From NCBI GenBank assembly GCA_015499985.1, contig JAAAUF010000186.1, positions 2,601 through 50,934 of the forward strand: a stretch of DNA of 48,334 nucleotides, in the 5' to 3' direction. This document shows, piece after piece, positions 23,317 through 32,634 of the stretch. A program made the position numbers and the translations under genes. Origin of the DNA: Haplosporangium gracile (taxonomy: Eukaryota; Mortierellomycota; Mortierellomycetes; Mortierellales; Mortierellaceae). The first letter of the stretch is position 1; each line of letters starts with the position of its first letter. The notes below the pieces were generated by a model that was not told the origin of the DNA, searched no databases, and saw only the letters and a list, made by a program, of their open reading frames with translations.

Positions 23317-25813
23317 CTTATGGGGCGATTTGATTGGTGGAGATTAAACAAGCTATCGTCAGGTCAAGGACAAAATAAACACGACCGACAGCCTCTCACC
23401 TCATCCCCGCCGCACGAGTGTCAACAACAGCTAAAGTAGGGTCTATCAAAAACCAAAACTAATTTATTGTTTATGGATACAAAGGATAGTTGAGGTGAGG
23501 TTGTTTGTACCTCGACTTACAGTCGACCGTTGAACCAAACAACAAATAGCCACGTTGTGGTTGTCGTCACTTCCGAGGGGGGAAGTCAAGGGAAGGACAA
23601 GAAGGAAGGAAGGAAGAGAAGGAAGGGTACTTTATCATACTTTTTTTTTGGTGGTTTGTCGGAAAACAATTGTTCCTCTCTTTTTTTTTCTGTTGGACTG
23701 TTGGTTGGTGCTTCTAGTCAGTTTTGTTTTTGTGGGTGAGTGGAGATTCATCAAGCAGGGCAGGCCCAGCAATTCGGAGCCACGCTAGCTCAGGTAAGCA
23801 TTCCCGATCGAGTATGGGGAACAATGGCGCAAAAAGAGGGAGAGAGGCAAAGAGAAAGAGTGAAGGAGGGAAAGAGATAGTCCATCACATAATGCAAGTT
23901 TCACCTCAATTTCTCTAGCCATGGTGCCCAACCGACAAAAAGTTTGGACACATGTCCAACCTTGGGCGTAAAGCCAATAAACAAAAGGTCTCAAGATCCA
24001 TGAGCGTGTGGGTTGAGGTTCAAATTCCGAGAGGGAGAGAAAAATAACGAAAAACGTGCACAGCGTGGCAACTTTGTGTTTTTTGCATTCCTTACTCTCC
24101 GAAAGGTGGGGGGAGGGAGAAGGAAGAAGGGTCTCGGCCCTACCCCCTATGATTTTCCTCCCCTCGATCTACCATTAAAGGATATGGGGTACAGAAACAA
24201 AGCTCGAGTCGAGACAGAAAAATAGAGGTGAGCCAGAGCAAAAGTAGAATGCAAGAGAGGATCAATTATTTTGGACATGAGTGAAGGTTTACTTTGGGTA
24301 AAGTAAGAAGGTTGGAGTCTGATTATTTTTTTTAGTTCTTAAAAGCATGTTGCAAATCAAAGCACAGTGGAGGATGGTGCATGTATGAGAGAGAGAGAGA
24401 GAAACAAAAGAGCGAAGGAATGAGAAAATGAGAAAAGACTGCCTACGAGACAGAGCAACAGAGTATATGCGTAGGTGCCAGTGCCAAGGAGGAGACCTGC
24501 TGATCAACGCTGTTTGTTTTTAATAACTTGTTTGTCGAGAACAATGCATTGTCGCGCTTTTGTGGAGACGGCCCGATTAGGCAAGGAGCAAACGACGGGA
24601 TGAAAATTGCGAAGCGCCGAGAGGGATGAAAGGGTAGAGGAGGTGAACAGCCTCCGAGGAATTTGCCTTTTTCTTTGTGTCCACTGGCAGTTGAAAAAGG
24701 ATGTACTCGGTATTCTTTTGGACCTAGAGAGAGAGCAGAGAAAGGAAGGGAGGGGACTGGGCATCTACCCTTTTTTTTCTGGTGCATTTGTCACCTCACT
24801 CCCTGGAAGAATGAAATGCTGCTGCACCTTGCTGGCTGGAAGGATAGGAGAATAGGACAGAGCAAGAGCGAAAGAGATAAAAAGGGAGAAAAGATAGAAA
24901 AGAAAGAAAAGAAGGAAAGAAGGAGGAATAAAAGAAGGTTTCGCATCCTCAATTGAAATCGGGTGACTGAACGAATCGAAATTCTCTCACTCTCTCACTC
25001 ACTTCTACATGCAAACAAACTCAATGATGTCTGTTGCAAAAGGCTCTTTTTTTTTTCTCTCTCTCTCTCTTCTCTTCCTCGCTTCTTATTCTCCCCTTTC
25101 GCGCACATTGGGTCTGACTGTTTGTTTTTGTTTTTGAGGGTTGGTCCAGATCTGATCTAACGCTAGTGCAAAGGGCAAAGGGCCAACAAAAAAACAAGGG
25201 AAAACATGGTTTTTATTGTTTGTGGAGTTTGTGTCCAATGCGCCCTCATAGCCTCTTCTCCTCAATCCAATTGGGCCCAGAACACGCGGATCCTCCCTTC
25301 GTCTACCTTTTTCACTCGCATTGATTGTCGATTGTCTCTTGCTTGTCTTCAAATCACCCCCCAGTTTTTTTCCCTTGGCATCTCATTTATTTTTCCAACT
25401 AGTACCGGATTTTGTTGTTGGTTGGTTGTTGTTCACGTTCTTCGTCTAAAGGTATTGTTGGAGATGTATTTACTCTTGGTCTCATTCACTCTTTACTGCT
25501 TCTTCCGTGTATCGGAGCTGTAGTACTTCCTCTCTCTCCTGCTCGTTCGGTCGTTCTCTTAGATTTTGAGCACGCACAGCCAGGCAGTAATAAACAGGTA
25601 GCGGACAAAGAAAAAAAAACAACAACTCCCGTTTTCAATTTCCGAGGTGGTAGGCAATAGGGACATGGACAGAGGAATTTTCACGATCTCTTTTTTCTTT
25701 TCATTTCACGACTCGATTGCATTGTCCATTTGCCAATCCAATCGTAGATCAGAATCTTGCATTAGACTATTGGTAGCAGGAAAAAAGATCCTGTTTTGTT
25801 GTTTGTTGCTGCT

Positions 25814-25837
25814 GTTGTTGTTGTTGTTGTTGTTGTT
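25814..25837. repeat. (GTT)n microsatellite
   Basis: About seven to eight GTT units in the gene-free divergent region. Confidence 0.8.
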
Positions 25838-26484
25838 TGGAGGTAAGGTGGGAGAGTGAAAAATGAAAGGAAAGAAAAAAAAAAGATTCATGTAGGGAGG
25901 TGATATGGGATGATGTTTGAACTTTGTGCATAAAAAGAGATGGGACAATAATAACAAAGAGTCAACCAAACCAAGGATGAAGTGTGTGTTTCTATTCAGA
26001 AACATGCTCAGTCTTCAATGGCATGGGTATGAGGCATGTACCATGCATGCTTGTTGTTGCTTTTGACGAGAGGTGATGTTGTTGGTGCTTTTTTTTGCGC
26101 TTGTGTTTTGTTATGTTTTTATTTTTTGTTTGTTGCATGCAGGTCGAACAGACAACGGGAAATAGAGATTGAGAGAGATATGCACATCAATTTGGAAATG
26201 AAAAAGAAAGAGTTGTGGGGTGGGTAAAGGGAAAAAACAAAAACGAAAGCAAAAGGTAGAGCTGAGCGGAGCATATTTCAGGTGGACAAAAAGAAACGAT
26301 GCAATGCTCAAAGGTGTCAACCAAGGGTGGACAAATGGGGTTGAAGTAAAAACATTCAAGTATAGTGTTGTACTGAGGCAGGGTAAAAGGAAGGAGTGAG
26401 TGAAGGGAGAAAGAAAGAGAGTTAGAAAGAAAAGCCAGAGTGCGATGTGTGAGCATCACCGTGGCCCAACCTTGTTTGCATGAG

Positions 26485-26490
26485 TATAAA
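26485..26490 (+). promoter_or_regulatory. TATA box candidate
   Basis: TATAAA within a TATAAAAAAGG context, followed about 110 bp later by the long pyrimidine-rich tract that precedes the Rossmann-fusion gene. It would give a leader of roughly 500 bases. Confidence 0.35.
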
Positions 26491-26804
26491 AAAGGACAAA
26501 GTGCATTAGTCAAGTCAATTGTTTCCATACTATTCATTCCATGCCATGAGAACAGGAACAGCCTCCAATTGATATTCAATCCCTTCAACTCAATTCAACA
26601 CTCATTGCCAGCACTTACATTTCACCCCTCTCTTTCCATTTTTCTTTTTCCTTTCCTTCCCTTTTCTCTTCTCTTCTCCACTTTTCTTGACCCTCTCTTC
26701 ATTCCTCATCCTCTCATTCCTATCCTTCACGTATCGCGGATTAATTCCTCTTCTCTCACTTTCACTCTCACTTTCACTCCCATTCACTTGTCCCTTCCTC
26801 CCTT

Positions 26805-26828
26805 CACTCACTCACTCACTCACTCACT
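26805..26828. repeat. (CACT)6 microsatellite
   Basis: Six CACT units inside the pyrimidine-rich leader region upstream of the gene at 27050. Confidence 0.85.
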
Positions 26829-27049
26829 TACTCACGCGTTGACATATTTTTCATTCATTTCACCCTTCACTCCCGCACGTTGTTCCTGTCCCTGACTCCG
26901 CCCCTTTGAACAAATTAACCGACCATCCATCGATCCCTTCCCCTTCCTCGTCTTATTTGTCCAACGTGCCAACCCTTTTTTCTCCTCCGTTTTTGTCCAA
27001 CAAACGATATCCTTCGCACTCATTCATATCCATATCCATAATCACAAAC

Positions 27050-29659
27050 ATGCTCAGCGCAGAATTTCGTTCCCAACCTCAAAACCGCACCCAGCGCGCA
27101 CTCAGCATGGCCTCAGAAACACAAAAGGCCAGGGACGCCGTCGTCAGCGCCTATTCAAAACCTCACCTCCACGACCTCGATGCATATTACTCCCAATTCA
27201 ACCCCTCGACCCGCGCAAAGGCAACCGCACAAGATGCCACCACTTCCTCTTCACCAGCATTACCTTCACGCCTTTCCGACGCCACACCCTATTTTGAAAA
27301 AGTTGACCTCTACAAGCGCCCCACTTCCTCTCCCATGCCACCTCATACCTCCGCCAACCTCGAGGCCAAACGCCAGAGGCACGAGCAACTGCTCCACCAG
27401 CAACAACAACAAGACAGGCTTGAGCGTCAACAGGCCAAGCAGGAGCGGAAGCAGAAGCAGCAGGACTACAAACAGATGTACCAGAATCAATTCACCTACC
27501 AGACCCAGATGGACGAGAAGGAGAAGCAGACACGGCGCCAGCAACGTTCACAGCCCATTTACATCCCTCCCTCCGCCAACACTTCCTCCGAAATCTCTAT
27601 CTTCTCAACAGACACTTCAGACACTCTTTCATCCCAGCTCTCTGCACCCACAAATGAAATGTACTACTATGCCAGCCGGCACCCGCAGCGTGAACGGCCC
27701 AACTACTATTACCAAGACCACTCCATCTCGTCCTCCCAACAGTCCCGTCTTGACAGTCTTTCCTCGACCACATCGGGGTCTTCATCGACCCACAAAACAA
27801 AAGTCTCCGCGGAACAAACACGCTCACTCAGTCTCAAGACTCAGTCGACAAAGTCAATGTGTGATCTCCGCCCCTGGTACGGCTCTCCACAGTCTCCGGG
27901 CTTGGAACACCAGCGAGATTATGAGAGTGATGAGACACTGTCGCAGGGTTGGGACTCGTTGATGGACACCCTTCATTCCCCCACGATGTCCTCCCCACTT
28001 GATGCAACCCATTGGGAGTCCATGTCGAGGGACGACCTGGAGGCCGAGCAGGTCGAGGCGTCACTCGAGAACTTGACCTTGACGCCCGCTGACAGCAAGA
28101 ACGGCAAGGGTAGATACATGTTGGGTAAGATTCAGTTCATTTTTCTGCCCTGTAGAGTTTTTTGCGGCTCTCGTCTTTTTTCTTCTCCACTTCACTTTTC
28201 GTTTACTTTCCACTTTCTGCTCCTTTCCTTTCTATGAAATCTATCGAATGGTTTTGGACTCTTTTCCCAAGAACCTCGTTTCTGGGAGTGGTGTAGGAGA
28301 GAGAGAGACGAGAGAAGTCGACTGCTCATTCACTGGTGGCATAACTTCCGCCCGAGTGAGGAAAGGAATGGCGCCAAAGGTGAATGGTCTAGTGGTCATT
28401 GGAGCTTGGAGCACTATCCAATTTGTTTCGTATTGCGAGACAAGTACCTGTGCAGACTGTTTCTCCTTGCCTTTTTTTTTTGAGCAATGGGGCATTTACT
28501 ACACACGTGTACTGCATTGAAGAAATACATCTATTTTATTTTTCCTTTTTCGCTAACTCTTTTTTTTTATTATGTGCGTAATTTGTTTACTTGATGTAGT
28601 CTTGGGTGCTAACGGTCGAACTGGTTTGGAAGTTGTGAGGCAGGCTCTTGGGCGGAATTACAGGGTCACGGCCTTTGTCAGGGACGACAGGACCCTGGTC
28701 GAGGATGCCTCCCTCCGCAAGCACCAGAATCTGCTTATCGTCCGAGGTTCGCCAACGTGCCAAAACGATATCGATCGCTGTGTCGATGGCCAAGATGTTA
28801 TTATTAACGTTATTGGGGTATGTTTTTTTTTGTCTCTTTTACTATTGACCCCATGATTTTTTGCGTTTATGTACTGAGTGACATGTAGGAAGCAATTGAA
28901 CCATGTTTATTTACAGTGTATATGTTTCGTGGCTGCTGTTCTAATTGCTACATAGGCACGACCCATGTCGGGCGATACCACTGTCAGCTCCCATTCTCAA
29001 GTTGTCTTGAACAACTCCATGAAGAAGCATGGTAAGTTTCCATCCACTTGTCTCAATTGACCTTGCTGTCATTCAAAACTACGTACTCTTTCCATTGCCG
29101 ATTCTAATCCACCTCTTATTCTGATTCCGTGTATTGGTTTTATACAGGTGTCCGGCGATTGATTGTGGTGACCTCGTATGGCTGTCTTGGCCTCCGAAAC
29201 TATCTCATCAGCACCAAACGCCTCTTCTCGCGCATGTTCATGACGGGGATCCTAAAGGACAAGGTGCTTCAAGAAGAAATCATCCAGCGCGATTCAGCCT
29301 CAATCGATTGGTCCATCATCCGCCCAGTAACCCTTAAAGACGGCGAACTCTCAGAGAGGTACTGGGTTAGCTCTGACAAGCTGCCCAAAGACAACAAAAT
29401 CAAGATCCTGTCGCGACATGACTTGGCGTATTATATGCTTGAGATTGTCAGCATGCCGCGTGAGTTTAACACGATCCGGAGTATTGCTGGCAAACCGAAA
29501 CCGGTCAAGGCCAAACCTTACTGTCCGTTTGAGCGGCGGCGAGAGGCGCAGGAGCAAGCCAAAGCCAAGCTGCAGAAGGAGATGGCAAAGGAGCAGAAGG
29601 AGAAGGAGCTCGAGAGAGAGCGGGAACAGTCCCTAGCCGCCGTGTCTAGCATAAATTAA
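27050..29659 (+). CDS. disordered protein fused to NAD(P)-binding Rossmann domain
   Basis: Four exons, 27050-28124, 28600-28817, 28956-29031 and 29148-29659, give 626 residues. Residues 1-350 are hydrophilic, rich in Ser, Gln, Pro and Tyr, with a Gln/Lys-rich coiled-coil-like stretch near 110-165. The Rossmann domain then begins abruptly as MLVLGANGRTG (357-367), with the GxxGxxG dinucleotide-binding motif built across the 475-bp first intron, the longest in the window. It continues with DVIINVIG, KKHGVRRLIVVTSYG and IDWSIIRPVTLKDGEL, as in atypical short-chain dehydrogenase (NmrA/biliverdin reductase B-like, NAD(P)H-binding) proteins. The last 50 residues are a highly charged Glu/Lys/Arg helix. 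The catalytic role is unknown; it could be a redox sensor or reductase. Domain call is strong; the fusion rests on splice prediction. Confidence 0.82.
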
Positions 29660-30522
29660 TGCTGTAGTCTCCTATACAAAAAAAAAAAAAAAAAGACCAT
29701 GCAGCATGCTTATTGTGCTCATGCATTGTTTTGCGATGCGATGCGTTTTGCGTTTGTTGGTTGTCAGTATGTCCAAAAGTACATTTGTTAGTAAGAGGGA
29801 GCGATGGAAGGCTGAGAAAGGGGGTTTTTTTTTGAAAAGGACGGTAACAAAAAATAAGATCTCCGAGGGGCTAGGGCTACAGGTGGCGGTGGTGGTGGTA
29901 TTGAGCCAAGCAAGAAAGAAAAAANNNNNNNNNNCAACAGCAAAGTAAATTGACCCCAACATTATTTTTTGGGAGAGAAAGAGAGAGAGAGGAAAGCGGG
30001 GCTGCGCCGTGTCCTAAACCACAGCTTCTCCTTTTTTGCCGAGTAAGAGTTCAATGCCAATGCGACAGCAAGTAGGCGAGGGAGGGACACAGCCCTATGC
30101 GATGGTGTGGACATGGCATGGGTCTGGTGACTTCCTATAGAAGACGAAGAAGAAAAATGCATCACAGGACATACATGGAGAACAGGGCGACAATAACTGT
30201 CATAATAACAAGAAGGAAGAAAACCCCTTCCCTTGTTGAGAGCAAAATATTTAAATCAGTCCAATCATCCAGGCACCATCAGTGCAGTAGGTGGAACGAA
30301 TAAACAATAAACAGAACAGTCAACGAGGAAAAGGCCCTTTTCCTTTCCTTTCTTTCTCTCTCCACACGATTCCTCTCTCTATCTATTCTTAACTCCTTCT
30401 ATCCCCCTTGTTTTCTTTCCTTTCTTCTCTTCCTACTTTTCCTCCATCTCTAACGGTTCATTCCTACCTTCTTTTCATTCCTCTCATTCATTCACATCCA
30501 ATCGACAAACAAACAAACACTC
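29660..30522. other. intergenic region and leader of the VTT gene
   Basis: Contains a 17-base poly-A run (29678-29694) just past the upstream stop, the second assembly gap, a purine-rich stretch near 29970-29990, and a C/T-rich leader at about 30335-30490 just before the ATG at 30523. No gene seen. Confidence 0.5.
29925..29934. other. assembly gap (10 N)
   Basis: Ten N bases following an A-rich stretch. The gap lies in intergenic sequence and does not break a gene model. Confidence 0.99.
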
Positions 30523-32153
30523 ATGGCTGACGATAGGACCCCTTTACTCGGCAACGTTGCTAGCAGCAACAGCAATGCCACTTCTACACACAACAAGGAC
30601 TCAAAAAGAGAGCGTCTCTTGAACATGACTCCTCGTCAAAGCTTTCTCTTGCTCTTGGCTCTTATTATCACCACCTTCACCTGCGTGTACTTCTTGGTCA
30701 AGTACACCCTCCCCAAGGATATCCCTGAGTAAGACAACGAACGCACTGTAAAACGCAACCGCAGCGGAGTGGCTGACTAGGAAGGATTCAGGAACAAAAA
30801 ATAACGAGTTGTGGGGATTCGCCCCCACCCTTATTTTTTGTCGTGTGTTCACCAATTGCGCTCGACTTCTGTATCTGACTTGGAGTTTTGTATACTCGAT
30901 ACACCACCATCGCGACATAGAGATCAGCGCGAATGGCTCAAGTTCCCCAGATCTGCAAAGGATGTCCAGCACTTGAGCATTCTTCTTGAGGGTTACCTCC
31001 AGCAGCACTACTACCAGGTCCTCTTTGTCTTCATGACCCTCTACATCTCGTAAGTTTCGACAAGTATCATCACAACTTCCTGCAGCTGCTTCGATGTCCA
31101 ATGCATCATGAACAATGTGTGCCTAACCGCAGGAGAATATTTCTCCGTCTTTACGTTTCATAGGGTTCAGGCATTTGCTATCCCTGGATCGGTCATGTTA
31201 TCGGTTCTTGGAGGCGCCTTGTTCAAGCTCTGGAGGGGTATCTTTATTGTCCTGTTCTGCGCCAGTTTCGGATCCCTTTGCTGCTACACCATCTCGTGGT
31301 ATGTCTGCCATCCCATTGTCGAGAAGTATCTCACGAAGAGAATTCAGCAGCTCTCCGTCAAGGTACAGTGTACACCCTATTTGTGTTTACTCAGCAAACA
31401 ATGTTTCCCACTGTTATGGTCAAAAAAATGTCGCCAAAAGTATTTAGCCAGGAAAAAAAAGTAACGACGCTTTCAGTCAACTAATCTATACTGTCCGTTT
31501 GTCGCTCTCGTGTTTTTCCTTCGTCGTTGCCATTTGATATAGATTGAAGCCAAGAGGGATGAACTCTTCTTTTATTTCGCCTTCTTGCGCGTTACGCCCT
31601 TCATTCCCAGTAAGTGAGAGAGCAAGAGCTGCATGCTTGTTTCTGTCCTGAGCGCCCCATCTGTTCGCGAAACATTGAAGGCGTATTTCCAAGAGACAGC
31701 CAGCTGACTGACGTTTTTTTGTTTTGTTGTTCTCCTTTTCTAGACTGGTTCATGAATATCGCTTCGCCTCACTTGGGCATCTCCGCTACCATCTTTTACT
31801 TTGGTACCCTCAGTAAGTCGTCTCACAGGATTATAGGATAACAGGAGGAAAGGATGTACACGAACACAGTTCTGTTGCAGGCACCGGGACAAGTTGAATT
31901 AACGCGCGACCCACTTTTTTCTCTGCAACTAGTCGGAGTCCTCCCCAACACGCTCGTCACTGTCCAGGCTGGTGTGACCTTGGCGGCCTTGGCTTCGCCC
32001 GACGACTTTACCTTGTTAACGCCCCAGAACATTATCATGACCATTGTCATTTGCATCTGTCTGTTGATCCCTATCATCCTCCACAACAACAGCGAGGATC
32101 CTACTGCGGACGCTCCCAAGCCTGCAACCGAGGACGGTCTTGCTCAGGTTTAA
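30523..32153 (+). CDS. TMEM41-like VTT-domain membrane protein
   Basis: Six exons, 30523-30728, 30921-31049, 31164-31362, 31543-31609, 31744-31812 and 31933-32153, give 296 residues. The family (TMEM41B, VMP1, DedA/Tvp38) scrambles phospholipids across ER membranes and supports autophagosome and lipid-droplet formation. After a cytosolic N-terminus comes a membrane segment (about 39-61), a short loop with LKFPRSAKDVQHL, then the VTT domain starting FAIPGSVMLSVLGGALF and containing the signature RVTPFIPNWFMNIASPHLG (from Arg194) and VLPNTLVTVQAGVTLAAL. A last hydrophobic segment (QNIIMTIVICICLLIPIIL) precedes an acidic tail. All family hallmarks are present and the length is normal. The N-terminus carries DRTPLL, an acidic dileucine-type sorting motif. 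TMEM41 rather than Tvp38 is my choice because of the NWF-NIASP signature. Confidence 0.9.
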
Positions 32154-32216
32154 GGAAGGGTTTACTTATCTATTTATCATCCCCCTTTGGCCTGATTGTT
32201 TCTTCTGCCAAAAACA

Positions 32217-32222
32217 AATAAA
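32217..32222 (+). terminator. AATAAA polyadenylation signal of the VTT gene
   Basis: AATAAA 64 bp after the stop codon. Confidence 0.55.
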
Positions 32223-32437
32223 AACGAAATGAAAAGGTAACACACTGATGCCTGTCTCCTTGTTTTTTTTTTTTTTTGTTTGTGCATTGGAGGAATGTTG
32301 TCAATGGAAAATAAAGGATACTAGTTGGCAGGATGTAGTTATTTCCGACAGACAGGATGGTTGAGAATGGACGTATCTTCGCTCTCACTCCTATTTTTTT
32401 CTTTCTTTCTGTTTTTTGACAGACCATCCGCATTCCA

Positions 32438-32506
32438 GTCAACCTTTTTTTTTTTTTTTTTGCCAGTCCCTCCCCTTTTCTGTCAACCTTTTTTTTTTTT
32501 TTTTTG
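32438..32506 (+). repeat. two matched GTCAACC-T17 tracts
   Basis: GTCAACC followed by exactly 17 T occurs at 32438-32461 and again at 32482-32505, 44 bp apart, within 200 bp of the start codon at 32635. Poly(dA:dT) tracts tend to exclude nucleosomes, so this could be a promoter element; this role is inferred. Confidence 0.7.
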
Positions 32507-32634
32507 TTCTCCCAACCCTTTTTTCCACTCCTCTCTCTTTCTTTTCTCTTCACATCTCTACCACCCACTCTCGCTCCACGCACCAAACAAACCTCGCTCA
32601 TATCAGGACTTGCAACAAACAACCCATACCAAAA

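Larger units (their letters stand above)
23104..27049. other. 3.9 kb gene-free divergent region
   Basis: This separates the minus-strand glucosidase II beta gene from the plus-strand Rossmann-fusion gene. I find no exon chain or recognisable protein. It shows alternating strand-biased tracts: purine-rich on plus at about 23580-23640, 24060-24130, 24380-24440, 24850-24940 and 26380-26440, and pyrimidine-rich at about 25060-25100 and 26600-26830. It also has a (GTT)n run at 25814-25837 and a (CACT)6 run. It is unusually long for this window and could hold long leaders, a noncoding RNA or a decayed gene. Confidence 0.5.
32154..32634. other. short intergenic region with duplicated poly-T tracts
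   Basis: Holds the VTT gene 3' signal, a T15-type run at about 32264-32278, and two T17 runs, each preceded by GTCAACC, in the promoter or leader of the next gene. No gene seen. Confidence 0.5.

Noticed and set aside
24010..24035. GGTTCAAATTCC, resembling a tRNA B box
   Set aside because: No matching A box, no acceptor-stem complementarity and no anticodon arm can be drawn around it.
26805..26828. Short direct repeats considered as a CRISPR-like or telomere-like array
   Set aside because: They are plain CACT microsatellites without unique spacers, and no cas or telomeric context exists in this eukaryotic sequence.
28241..28520. Open frames on both strands inside the 475-bp first intron of the Rossmann-fusion gene
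   Set aside because: The splice across this segment restores a perfect GxxGxxG motif in phase, so the segment is best read as intron.
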